A stretch of 64,000 nt of DNA, taken from the NCBI RefSeq assembly GCF_016808335.1, contig NC_053153.1:31689590-31753589 (forward strand), written 5' to 3'. Shown here in pieces: positions 45,230-55,996 of this stretch. Position numbers and translations under genes: made by a program. The number at the start of each line of letters is the position of its first letter. Positions within the stretch are counted from its first letter, which is position 1. Below the pieces are notes generated by a model, which worked only from the letters and a program-made list of their open reading frames with translations, made no database searches and was not told where the DNA came from. The stretch is from Panicum virgatum. Its lineage: Eukaryota > Streptophyta > Magnoliopsida > Poales > Poaceae.

Positions 45230-46110
45230 TACAACTGTTGTGAAAATATCCCAGACTACTCGATCTTATCGAGTAGTATGTCCTATACATGGACTGGATT
45301 AATTTCTAGAATAGAACTGTTAGGATTGAACTCCGTCGAGTTAACCAAGATGTAAATATTCTAGAAATATCCCAAACTTACTCGAGCGAGGCGAGTAAGG
45401 TGTCCTACCCGAGGACTTGGAGTAACTCTTTAGGGCAAGTCTGTTAGGTACGAACCCCGTCGGGTTGCCCAAGACGAAAATGCCGAAAGAGTATCCAAAA
45501 CCTACTCGAGCCAGCGAGTAGGGTGTCCTTTTAACCAAGGACTGGAGTAATCCTTAAGACAGAACTGTTAGGTACGAACCCCGTCGAGTTGCCCAAGACG
45601 TAAATGTCAAAAAGATATCTAAAACCTACTCGAGCCAGCGAGTAGGGTGTCCTAATCACAGACTGGAGCAATCCTTAAGACAGAACTGTTAGGTACGAAC
45701 CCCGTCGAGTTGCCCAAGACGTAAATGTCAAAAAGATATCCAAAACCTACTCGAGCCAGCGAGTAGGGTGTCCTTTAACCAAGGACTGGAGTAATCCTTA
45801 AGACATAACTATTAGGTACGAACCCCGTTGGGTTGCCCAAGACATAAATGTCGAAAGGATATCCAAAACCTACTCGAGCCAGCGAGTAGGGTGTCCTTTA
45901 ACCAAGGACTGGAGTAATCCTTAAGACAGAACTGTTCAGTACGAACCCCGTCGGGTTGCCCAAGACGTAAGTATCGAAAGGATATCCAACACTTACTCGA
46001 GCGAGGCGAGTAAGGTGTCCTACCCAAGGACTGGAGTAAATCTTCGAACAAGTCTGTTAGGTACGAACCCCGTCGGGTTGCCCAAGACGAAAATATCGGA
46101 AGAGCACTCA
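45230..46110. repeat. ~123-bp tandem array with a conserved hairpin
   Basis: The phrase CTGTTAGGTACGAACCCCGT starts at about 45317, 45441, 45565, 45686, 45809, 45932 and 46054 (spacing 121-124 bp, last unit partial). Each unit holds an inverted repeat of the kind CCTACTCG-AGCCAG-CGAGTAGG. The arms vary between units but stay complementary. The array is non-coding and lies between gag and the antisense gene. Confidence 0.9.
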
Positions 46111-46373
46111 AGGGTAAACCATAAAAACTACTCGATAGCTACTCTAGTGCTGAGCGTGACTTTCGAGGTGGAGTATTGGTCATATAAGCGAAAGCCAAGT
46201 AGTCGATTTATGGGAAAAAATCAACTTTTATTTGGATTTGTCGAAATTACAATATTTGTAAAGTGACAGACTCTAACTCTTAAGACCTACCCCTTGCCCG
46301 TTAGAAGTGAGCAATGATTTACATGATTTGAATAAAACTATTCGACGGTAGAACTAGTCGATACAGGGGTCGA

Positions 46374-48418
46374 CTAGATTTTTGGTAGGGTCTCCTTCAG
46401 GAGTGGTGCCCCATGGGCCTTGCGGAGTGAGTGGCACTGAAAGATCGTGTGAGAGCTCTTTGGGTGGATGAAGCACTTGCGTAGCAGTGCTTTATTGATC
46501 CTGTTTCCACCCTGAGACGGTTCTCCTTCGTGCGGGGTGCGCAGTTGGCCCTGAGGACGGGTATTGATGGTTGTCGGCTTGTGCTTCTTGAAGGATGCGG
46601 AAGCCTTTGGTGGGATGCGGTAGTTGGAAGAAGGGTTGTAAGCCTCTATCTCCTCGTGTTCCTTTTTCCTTGAGATGATGACGTTGCGAGCATCATGACC
46701 AACGTTGATCACGTTGCGGAGGTCGCAGTTGGTGTAGTCGCAGTTGTCGTCCTGCTGTTCCTGCTGGCTGTTGGCGAGGCGCTGGCGCCTAAACGCCCTT
46801 TTCTGGTTAAGCAGGCGGCGACGCTCATAGAGGTCTTCTTCTGGATGTTGTTCTTCCAATTGCACAGTGACTGTCACTACTGGAGGAGGCGCAGGCGGAT
46901 CTTGCTTGGCAGTAGCTTGGGCTTCTGTGATTGTGGGAGGAGTAGTTTCCATGCTATCGAAAAGGTACTCATCGAAATCATCAGAGTTGTAGTCGTCGAG
47001 GTTAAGATGCTCCGTGGAATCACCCTCAAGTTCCTGAACTTCGGAGATGCGAACCATGAGGATTTTACTGCAAAGATCTTGAATCTTTTGGTCATGTTTG
47101 CTTGAGGACGGGTCTAAATGGGTGCTCTGCTGGAAGGGTGGATCCGTTGGTTGTGAGCCAGAAGTATTGGGATCTTGTGTCTTCCTTAGGTGCACTGTCC
47201 GTCCTTGCGGCGTTGCATATATGACCAAGTTAGGGAGGGAGTCCTGATCGGACTTATGGTTGTTAGCCGAGTTGGACTCGACTTGTTTGCTGTACTGGAT
47301 TAGGTCATCCAGTTCGTCCTCCGAGTTGGAAGAGTACTCGGATTCAGAATCAGTTAGGCCACCGATTTTAGAATATGTGTTCTTTGGGTGAGCGAGAAGT
47401 GGGATGCCCATCTCTACACGGAGGGCATTCTCGTTCATCCAGTGCAGCCATGATTGAGTGGGAGTCAGCCCTTCAAGCTCCTTGATCCAAAGTTTGTCGA
47501 AAATAGACTCACTGGATTGTTTTGGAGCTTTGGCTTTTCCCTTTTTAAGTTTGGCCAGTTCCCAGAGGGCATCAACATGCTGTGGTGGGCGGGCCATGGC
47601 CTCCATGAACAAGTCGACATTATCTGACCAGTCTTCGAGATCATCGAATGGTTCGAGGTTGTCGAGGCTGTTCATGAATTGATCGAAATCCTGATCAAAC
47701 GAGGACTCGACTGGTTCGGGAGTCCGAATGTGAGCAGGTTTTGGTGAAGGGCTCTGAGTTATCCTGGAGATAGACGGTCCCATCCGAACAAGCCGGGAGT
47801 TTGTCTCACTAGATCCCCCGTAGATTCCTCCTCCCGATTTCTGCTCCTTGTTTTGTAGGGTGCTTTCAGCTATCTTGATGCAGTCGGCGAGCTTGGAATC
47901 CGCTCGATCGATCCCTGAGAGTATATCACCCGACCTTTTCTGTAGCGGGTTCAACACTTCTGGGTTCTGCTGTGATGTAGATGAGCCAAGAGCAATTTCT
48001 GCGAGTTTAATGCAGCCTTCTATTGATCGTGAAACTCAATTTACTCCGTTGAGTAGTTTTGAGTTTTTGATCTTGGGGCGTTTGATCATTTGAGATGAGT
48101 CAAGTATTTTTCGAGGGTTTCGGAAAAGTGGAGTTTTTCGGAATCAGAGTTTGTGTCGAACTCGAATGAACCAAGAGTTCGAATTGGAGTTGAGACGTTT
48201 TCTGGGTTGTCCGAGTCGAGTTTAGATAGAACTCTTTTTTCGTCGAGATCTGTAGACTCGCGGATGTTGGTGAGTCGAGAGATGATTTTTGGTTTAGGCG
48301 AGTCAGGCGTGACAAGGTGGCTAGAGAAACTGCCCGATCTGTCAGCCATGCACGCCCAGGAACCGAAAACGAGAGTTGTGCCATTAGGCACGTTGTTGGC
48401 ATCGCTTGATCCGGCCAT
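46374..48418 (-). pseudogene. Gag-like polyprotein of the Tat-like element
   Basis: Two minus-strand pieces follow the PBS. The first (48418-48086) begins MAGSSDANNVPNGTTLVFGS 27 bp after the PBS and ends at TGA. The second is open from about 48034 to 46374, in another frame, so at least one frameshift separates them. The second piece is acidic and Asp/Ser-rich (DSESEYSSNSEDELDDL) and contains an Arg-rich stretch (ERRRLLNQKRAFRRQR). It ends with CFIHPKSSHTIFQC, a Cys/His arrangement like the C-terminal motif of some grass Tat gag proteins. The typical capsid core was not recognised, so 'gag' rests on position and this motif. An element-specific extra protein is the alternative. Confidence 0.6.
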
Positions 48419-48444
48419 CGAATTCGCCGATGAACTCGCCGAAT

Positions 48445-48462
48445 CCCCTACCTGGCGCGCCA
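48445..48462 (-). promoter_or_regulatory. Primer-binding site
   Basis: On the minus strand TGGCGCGCCAGGTAGGGG follows the 5' LTR after two bases (GC). It is identical over 18 nt to the PBS of the gag-only element at 34885. Confidence 0.82.
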
Positions 48463-48464
48463 GC

Positions 48465-48882
48465 TGTCGGTATTTACCGCCAAGCCTGCTCAGGGATACC
48501 CTTAGCAGTAAGGTTTGTAGGTAGGGATCGACTGCTCTGGAACTCGATGGTGCAAGGAACACAAAGATTTAGACAGGTTCGGGCCGCGAGTTGCTTAATA
48601 CCCTACGTCCTGTGTGGTGCTTTGTATTGCCTTAGGTGTTGATGATTGCTTGGAGGGGTCCCTGCCCGTCCTTATATATCCGGGGGGACAGGGTTACATG
48701 GAAAGTCCTAGCCGAGTACAGTTGGAGTTCTACTACAACACAATCGGATAGTTTCCTTTGTACTGCAGCTAGTTCTACGCCTATTCGGGTAGTTACAAAA
48801 GAGATAAAGGTACATCCATATACCATCCCTTACTCTAGAACATTCTATGTCTATAAGCAGTCCCGCTGCCCCGGGTCTGACA
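48465..48882 (-). repeat. 5' LTR of the Tat-like element
   Basis: 418 bp. On the minus strand it starts TGTCAGACCCGGGGCAGCGG and ends ACCGACA. It keeps the full U3 start that is missing from the 3' LTR. Confidence 0.88.
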
Positions 48883-48887
48883 CCACC

Positions 48888-49990
48888 CATGCAATGCAGC
48901 AGAGCACACAACAATCATGGGTCATCGTTGCCGAGCATGGTTGCATATCAGCTAGCAGCCCCGACTCCCCAGGGCTGACCATAGACGACTAGTGATGCCA
49001 AAATAAGCGAGTCCAAAGCAAGATGACGTGACAGGTCAAGGAAGAGCAACTCTAACGTCCTGCCAAGGACCGACGCCCCGGTCCCGACATTTGCCAAGCC
49101 TCTCAAGTGAAAAAACTGGATGCCAAAGAAGGGGTTCGCCTTGTATTATCATTGCCGAGCCAAACCCCTTAGCAGTGGCTCCGACTTCACGCAGCAAGTC
49201 CCACCTCCTCACATCGATCGGGTGTCAAGAAGCATAGAATGTCCACTAGAAGTGACATCGTGGCCGAGACGAGTTCCAATAGCGGCACCTTCAAGAAGGG
49301 ATCCACGCGGATAGCGCCACCGCCACTCGTCCAAATTGATGAGGACATCACAACGTTGGACACACTCAAGCCGGCCTCATCACCAAGCTACAAGTCGTCG
49401 CCAACTTGGATTGCGTGTTCGGTTCGGATTCAGCGGACAGTCGTGCACTCAAACGACGATATCTCCCTCATATACAACATCCAAATAATGTGTTCTTGGA
49501 TGCGTTGGAAACCTGAAGACGAGACGCATCTTTTTTGTTTAGGTTATAAATAGCAGACCTTAGGGTTTTGTAAAAAATACAAGACGCCAATACAACTTCT
49601 TCTCAGTGTCACGCCGAACCCTAGGAGTAGTAGAGTAGAACGTGACGTATTCTTTGGTGAACAGAGCTGCATCGGTTAGATCCGACCTCCGGTTTGCTTG
49701 TACGTCTTGTATCTACCAGATTTGCTAAAGTTTAATTATGGGCGCATCATTGTAATTTTGTTTAGTTTATCTAACGATTATCAATTTCTTGTAATTAATT
49801 ATAGGACTATCTCAGTTAGATCCGATCTTCTATGAGTTTTTACTAGATTTCACAATTTATCCAGCCTTGATCAAGATTCTATCGGCTACTATTTAACCCC
49901 TTTTCCTGCATATCCACAATAGTCGATAGATTCAGCAATCTTCGTTTTATATTCGTTGATCAGATCTTATATCTTGTTATAGTAAGTCTT
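48888..49990 (+). mobile_element. LTR-like remnant with promoter
   Basis: The segment looks like the U3-R-U5 of another retrotransposon: GC-rich U3, a TATA box GGTTATAAATAGCAG (49543-49557), then AGGGTTTTGTAAAAAATAC and repeated CGGTTAGATCCGA phrases (about 49672, 49816 and 50039). A 104-codon ORF (49239-49553) has no recognised domain. No LTR partner, PBS or duplication was found, so boundaries are approximate. Confidence 0.4.
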
Positions 49991-51370
49991 ATCAAACCGA
50001 TTTGTGTAACTTAGTTTTATATATCATCTCAAACTGTCTCGGTTAGGTCCAATCTTTAAGTGGTAAAATTGAGTTAGATTCGTTCACATGATTCGGTCTA
50101 TTATAACTTGAGTTGTCAATTAGTATATCAGTTTTATTTGATTTTATCGCCCTGATTGTTAGAGCTATTCGGTTAAATTTGATTCGACTAATGGTGATGG
50201 TAAATTAAATTTAATGAGTTTGAGCATTTCTTTATAATTGAATTTGTTATTAATTCCAGCTATCACATGAGATTCGGCTCAATAGCCGATGACCTATTGG
50301 CATGTCAGGCTGCTTAGCCAATATCGTTTCTGTGGAACTATTTGAAACACTAGTCGATAGGTTCTCTATTAATTAGTGATTAAATTTCTTTCCCTTGTCA
50401 CAACGCAAATCTAAAGAGTAGGATCTGCATGACGTCCTGGCTTGTTGTGCTTCTCAAGATTCATCACACCAGATTTTATGGCAACAAATATCCAGAGAAC
50501 TCTCAAGGTACCATTCTGAACAATGCAGGGAAGGTTATGAAAGGTTATGTATATTCTTTTTAGAGAATTTAGTAGAAACAAAGTTTGCTATACAAGGGTG
50601 CTAAATTAAACGCCTTATTCATCCACTTACGGGAAAGATGTAAATACAACCCCTGCACGCGCGTCGTGGAACAAAGTAATATAGACTATACTGCATGACA
50701 ACTAATTTTTACTTTCTTTTATGCCTTGAGATGCTAAAATATTATATAAAAGAAAATGAGGAATTCATAAGGACTTTTGAACTACAAAACTATACATAAT
50801 CAATTGTCATTTTCAAAGAATACAGGGTATTGATATTTACAGCCTTTAATTGATAGTACTCCTACCTATCAATTTGTTGATATGTATTTACAATGCGAAA
50901 AGCTTTCGGAATACTTCTTTTTTTGAAAATACTTTCGGAATACATTTACAGCTTCAAATTGTAACATGCAAAAGGTGACATGTTAAGCTCTTTATTGCAC
51001 CAAGGAAATATACAAATAGAAACAAACATGTCCCATAAAGAAAGAAAGTGGATCGCGAAATGAATTAAAATTAATAAAGACATGCATCGATGTTTAGGGA
51101 AGAAAATCATCGATGAATATTGGCTTGCGCAACTAGATATGAACATAAGAAAGCCAAAATGAAATAAAAGGGGTAACTAAAACAATTGATGTTTGGTATA
51201 GCTCCAACTTTAGAAAATTTGTGGAGAAGATATAAAGCTGTGGGAAAAAAGAGGGAAAAAGGAATTAAAATAAGTAAAGGAGAAGAATCAAAGTACAACT
51301 CCCAGAGGAGAGAGAGAGCGCGCTGCAGCGGCGGCACAGCAGAAGCATCAGAGGAGGGCGAGCCCAGGCC
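49991..51370. other. Intergenic sequence upstream of the F-box gene
   Basis: AT-rich with no gene. The first 400 bp continue the retroelement-like text. The last ~100 bp (51300-51340) become GC-rich with GAGAGAGAGCGCGC and probably belong to the proximal promoter. Confidence 0.4.
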
Positions 51371-51399
51371 ACCTATATCTATCTCTTTCTATCCATCCT

Positions 51400-51409
51400 C
51401 TATAAAAAT
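51400..51409 (+). promoter_or_regulatory. Putative TATA box of the F-box gene
   Basis: CTCTATAAAAATATGC lies about 500 bp upstream of the ATG and just before a GA-rich 5' leader (GAGAGAGAGAGAG at 51490-51506). Position and context suit a core promoter. Confidence 0.5.
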
Positions 51410-51664
51410 ATGCAGGTATAATTATATGGCCAATTAGATAGAGATTAGAGAGGGGGGTAGAGAGGCAGTGGGGAAAGAAATTTTGTATAGGAGAGAGAGA
51501 GAGAGTTGATGGGAAGGGTTTGATGTGATTGCCTCTTCTCTTTGCTTCCTGGATCCAACCGCCGTCTCTTCTCTTTGCTTCCTGGATCCAACCGCCGCCG
51601 CCGCGGCTGCCTACTCTCGTCGGCGTCTCAAGAGTTGTTGGATTGGATGCGTTCTTCTTCCTAG

Positions 51665-51804
51665 GTGCGTGCGGTGATTCGTCCGTTCTTGGATCCGTCC
51701 GGGGTAGGGATTGTTGGATTGGCTGGGGAAAGGGCAAATCTCACCTTCCTGATCCGTCGTTGCTTGCCCAATTCGCTCACCCCATTTCTATTTTCTGCGT
51801 GCAG
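51665..51804 (+). other. 5' UTR intron
   Basis: A good donor (CTAG|GTGCGTGCGG) and a pyrimidine-tract acceptor (TTCTATTTTCTGCGTGCAG|ATCGG) define a 140-bp intron in the leader. Upstream of it a 33-bp segment containing CTCTTTGCTTCCTGGATCCA is tandemly duplicated (about 51533-51598). Confidence 0.6.
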
Positions 51805-51908
51805 ATCGGAGAAGGCTCGCGGTGTAAATCTCGAGAGGAGGAAGGGGATCGAGGCGGCTCGGTTCTTGTTGTTGCCGCGTCCGGTTCTCTCAAGAACCAG
51901 CGCCGAGG

Positions 51909-53231
51909 ATGGATCTCTGCGGCAAGAGAGAGGACATGGCGCTGCAAGGCGAGGATTCCTGCCTCACGCCCCGCGCTTCGCGGGGCGGGCGGGGCGGCTG
52001 CGAGATGGAGTCGCGGTGGGCAGAGGGCCTCCTCGAAGGTGGTGGCCGGAAGCGCCGCGTGCCGGAGGAATCCGAGGACGATGTCCAGGAAATGGATGAG
52101 GTGGATTGCGGCGGCAAGCGGAGCAAGCCGCCGTCGCCGCAGCCGCACACACCGGACATCCGTGAGGCTCATGCCCCCGGCCGCTGCCGCATCGCGGTGG
52201 CCGGCAGTGGGGTTAACCTCATAGGAGAAATCGGCCGGGACCTGTCCATCAACTGCCTCCTCCGGCTGTCCCGGTCAGAATATGGCTCGGTTGCATCGTT
52301 GAACCGGGATTTCCAGTCTCTGGTGCGTGGAGGGGAGATTTACAGGCTGCGGCAGCAGAATAACATCTCTGAGCATTGGGTGTACTTCTCCTGCAATGTT
52401 CTGGAGTGGGATGCATATGACCCCTACCGGGAGCGTTGGATGACAGTCCCCAAGATGCCGCATGACGAGTGCTTCATGTGCTCGGACAAGGAGTCTTTGG
52501 CTGTGGGTACCGAGCTGCTTGTATTTGGGATGGCACACATTGTCTTCAGATACAGCATACTGACAAACTCTTGGACACGAGGCGAGGTGATGAATTCGCC
52601 GCGGTGTCTGTTTGGGTCAGCAAGCATCGGAGAGAAGGCATATGTTGCTGGTGGCACTGATTCTCTTGGCAGGATCCTCAGCTCAGCAGAGCTGTACAAC
52701 TCTGAAACACACACCTGGACACCCCTTCCTAGCATGAACAGGGCACGGAAAAATTGCTCTGGGGTGTTCATGGATGGCAAGTTTTATGTGATTGGCGGTG
52801 TGACCAACAACAACATGATCTTGACCTGCGGTGAAGAGTATGATGTGCAGCGCAAGTCTTGGAGGGTGATTGAGAACATGTCTGGGGGCCTAAATGGAGT
52901 GAGTGGTGCACCCCCGCTTATTTCAGTGGTGAAGAATGAGCTGTACGCCGCTGATTATAGTGAGAATGATGTGAAGAAGTATGACAAGCAGAAAAATAAG
53001 TGGATCACTCTTGGTAAATTGCCTGAGCGATCTGCGTCCATGAATGGCTGGGGCCTTGCATTCAGGGCATGTGGTGAGAGACTGATTATCATTGGTGGGC
53101 CAAGAACTTCTGTTGGGGGCATGCTTGAGCTCAACTCATGGATTCCCGATGACAAGCCACCTGTGTGGAATTTGATTGCCAGACGGCCATCAGGGAATTT
53201 TGTGTATAATTGCGCTGTGATGGGCTGCTGA
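51909..53231 (+). CDS. F-box/kelch-repeat protein, SKIP11-type
   Basis: The 440-residue protein is encoded in one exon. Residues 1-100 are variable, GC-rich and charged, with basic clusters (GGRKRR at 45-50, GGKRSK at 68-73) that could act in nuclear targeting. Residues about 104-146 form the F-box (LIGEIGRDLSINCLLRLSRS). After SEHWVYFSCNVLEWDAYDPY (155-174), residues about 175-400 hold kelch units with GG and W signatures (AYVAGG, ELYNSETHTWTPLP, KFYVIGG, LIIIGG). The end GNFVYNCAVMGC is the family's conserved C-terminus. F-box/kelch proteins bind SKP1 through the F-box and recruit substrates to SCF ubiquitin ligases through the kelch propeller; Arabidopsis SKIP11 is the named relative. The next in-frame ATG (51936) is an alternative start. 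The substrate is unknown. Length and motifs look intact. Confidence 0.93.
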   Translation: MDLCGKREDMALQGEDSCLTPRASRGGRGGCEMESRWAEGLLEGGGRKRRVPEESEDDVQEMDEVDCGGKRSKPPSPQPHTPDIREAHAPGRCRIAVAGSGVNLIGEIGRDLSINCLLRLSRSEYGSVASLNRDFQSLVRGGEIYRLRQQNNISEHWVYFSCNVLEWDAYDPYRERWMTVPKMPHDECFMCSDKESLAVGTELLVFGMAHIVFRYSILTNSWTRGEVMNSPRCLFGSASIGEKAYVAGGTDSLGRILSSAELYNSETHTWTPLPSMNRARKNCSGVFMDGKFYVIGGVTNNNMILTCGEEYDVQRKSWRVIENMSGGLNGVSGAPPLISVVKNELYAADYSENDVKKYDKQKNKWITLGKLPERSASMNGWGLAFRACGERLIIIGGPRTSVGGMLELNSWIPDDKPPVWNLIARRPSGNFVYNCAVMGC

Positions 53232-53275
53232 GTTCACTGGATCAAGGGTCCGCACAGTGTTGTTTACAAAGAGAG

Positions 53276-54405
53276 GTATGCACAAAGACAGGCCTATTTA
53301 GTGCCAGCACTCATTCTTCATCATGAGTTTCTGCCTTCGACCTGGTAGCTGATTTAGTTGGCATCAGCAGAGCAACAGCAGGATCTTGTATCCCTTGAGT
53401 TCATACATCAGTTTCCACCCCAGCTAATCCATATCTTTCGTTTACATTCCGATCAATCTTATGATCTAGAAGATGATACCATGCAAAAATATCATACCAA
53501 TAATCTAGAAACATTAAATTTCAGAGGATTTTCATCAATTATGATGACAGAGCAAGTTATTTTGATCGTATTTCATTGTCTATGTCTGCAGCAAAGTGTG
53601 ACCATCATGTTATTCATGCATGCCTAATTTTTGAGTTACCATTTTTGTTAAAATTTTGATGTCTTCCTTTATGGGTTTATTTGGCTGAATGACCTTTGGA
53701 AGTATTGAGTAGCATGGGTTCCTGTTAAAACTATTTTGAGTAGAGCACGATTACAAATTGGAGTAATCTTTTTAGGTTGTATCTACTTCCCTTAAAATTA
53801 ACTCAGATAATCTCTGCAAAGTTACCCAATGGACCTGCAGGCATTTTGAATGCATTTTGTTTGATTCATTCACTGCTCGTGGAATAGTTTTCCGTTTACC
53901 TTATCTGCTCTGAGATGCCTGTGCTATATATTATGTATCGGAATGCTTTATTTGAACTTTCTATCTTTGATGGTTGTTTTGGCAAAAACAATTATACAAA
54001 AATGTGAACTGTTGATGTAGTTTCATTTCATTGTTATTTATCTTAATAGATCCAGTATTACTGTTATCTCAATTATGTAAAAGTTTAGTAGTATCACTTT
54101 TATGTCAAAGTTTAAGTGAGGATGGTACAAAATTGAAACATAGGCTCCTTTCTACATTCTGAAATATATCCTTTTGTATCACAACCATAATGACCCCTCT
54201 AAATGCTTAAGTTTACACTTTCATCTGGTCACGTGATTGGGGAAATCCTTAACATAAGTTTCTTTTTTTCTCTTTTTCGGTAGCTATATGCTTTACATGC
54301 TTTTCTCTGTTGCCACTTTTATTATTTCTTTATGGCCTCCGTCAGGAAATTTATTCTAGGTGAAGCATAATTGTAATTTGATGAATGCTCTTTTATACCT
54401 TGCAG
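53276..54405 (+). other. 3' UTR intron of the F-box gene
   Basis: A donor GAGAG|GTATGC lies 44 nt after the stop codon, and an acceptor TATACCTTGCAG|AAGCTG ends at 54405. The exon after it (from 54406) is non-coding. Introns in this place are common in this gene family. The distance is just under the 50-55 nt rule for nonsense-mediated decay. Confidence 0.55.
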
Positions 54406-55932
54406 AAGCTGATGCTCATGACCTGAATACAAACAATCATGCTTCACAACTCTAAAACTGTGATTGTTGTGAGTGCCGGGTTCTTTTTGGACAAGTACCT
54501 CTTTGGATTGTCCATAGCATAACCCCTGGAAAGCAAAATTTGACTGATGAATTCTAAATGACCCATGGATTATTTGTGGGTGTCAGTTTTGTTGAAATTT
54601 TTAGTGGGCGCATATGATACATTTTTCCTTTGTGAAGTGAGACACAGAAGTTTGGAGGGCGAACTAGGGATATAGAACTATTACATTGTTTGGGAATCAT
54701 TCATAATTTACCAAGCATAATGATTTGGTCCTTTGTCCAAAAACCATAATAGTTTGGTTGCTTTGCATAGCTAAAATTTCCAAACTATAACTGTCCGCTC
54801 CTACCATAAAGCTTACCAGAATGCTACATCAGTAGTATAACTATAACTGAATGCGGCAGGAATTTATTTTGACAATTGATACATCTCTTTTCTTTATTTT
54901 TTTAATCTTGATATGGATAGCCTGTTCCTTAATCCTGATCCACCATTTTCCATGAGCTGTAACATAACTATGAGCTTGTAGTTTAGGGCTCTTTGCACTG
55001 TTATGTGTTGTATAGGGTTATTCTTTTGGATACCATATCGATGAGTAGTGAGGTTCATCCAGTTTGGAAAAGAATCTTATTTATAAAGTAGTTTAATTAA
55101 TTTTGAACTGGCAAATAATTTGGTTAGATGTCAACCTGTTACAGTAAAGCAGGGCAAATAACAAGTGTGGCGTGAATTGGAAGTAGGAAAATAATCTTTA
55201 CATTTTTCATAAAAGGAAAAGAGCACTAGACTTCACACGCCATGATTAAATTTCAAAGTATTTTGAATTCTTGTTCTTGATGGAAATCTGGCTGGTTTGA
55301 AATGCCCACCTGTTTATTTGATGAAACAAGCTTGTTTACTTGAATCCTCTTTGTCGGGTTCTGCTTGAGTATTGCAACTACGTTTCCTTGGATTCTCGGC
55401 AGAAAATGGTTGTTCAACTTGGTAGAATCAGGTGTCATTCCAATTCCATTTATAGCCGTTCAACTTGATAGACCTGTTGTCTTATTGCAGAACTATCGAT
55501 AGGCTTTTACAACTTTATCCTGTGGAATGGAATCACTTTATGATGGAGGTACGCAAGTTGTGCATGTATGCATTATTTGTCCTTGTGTGCGGCGTGAAGC
55601 TTCCTCTGACTCTGAAAACTAACTTTATGCGTTCTTTTTTTTTCATATGATTTGGTGCTTGCTTGAGCTACTGCTGCTGATGTTTGGAACATTTGACAGA
55701 ATGCATTGCATTTAGAACTGGACCTCGATAATTTTCCTGTTAGTCATATCTGTTATTCTGATAAGGAGTTCAACTTTGTGCCTGCTCGCTTGTTGAAACA
55801 CGAAAAGGAAAATTGTTTGGTAGGATATTTGTAACATTCATCCTATGCATGTCAGATGGTTGTCTTTGTTTACCTGTCAGGTCTTGCGCTTCCTGTTTGC
55901 AGCGTTACCCCCGTAGCACATTCTGGAACTAT
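54406..55932 (+). other. 3' UTR exon and downstream flank
   Basis: The first few hundred bp are probably the last exon of the F-box transcript. Further possible exon edges (TTATTGCAG|AACTATC at 55493 and TTGACAG|AATGC at 55701) may reflect alternative 3' ends. No protein is supported. Confidence 0.4.
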
Positions 55933-55950
55933 CCCCCCCCCCCCCCCCCC
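55933..55950. repeat. Poly(C) tract
   Basis: Eighteen consecutive C residues; the length is prone to sequencing error. Confidence 0.95.
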
Positions 55951-55996
55951 ACACCCACACACCTTTGTGCGTCTTACGGTGAAGCACTGAAATGTT

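Larger units (their letters stand above)
39659..48882 (-). mobile_element. Tat-like Gypsy element with antisense gene and no pol
   Basis: The 9,224-bp element lies on the minus strand and is flanked by CCACC (39654-39658 and 48883-48887). In element order it has the 5' LTR (48465-48882), the PBS TGGCGCGCCAGGTAGGGG, a gag-like region (48418-46374), a tandem hairpin array (45230-46110), an antisense multi-exon gene (41699-44630 on the plus strand), a G-rich tract and the 3' LTR (39659-40012). No RT or integrase motif is seen. Large size with extra ORFs, including an antisense one, is known for Tat-lineage elements such as maize Grande. The lack of pol makes this a non-autonomous member. Confidence 0.85.

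Noticed and set aside
45230..46110. A CRISPR-like array of repeats.
   Set aside because: Units are 121-124 bp head-to-tail with no unique spacers, and they lie inside a plant retrotransposon.
51529..52224. Long ORFs overlapping the start of the F-box gene in other frames.
   Set aside because: They are shadows of the GC-rich leader and first coding part. The F-box frame has conserved motifs to the end.
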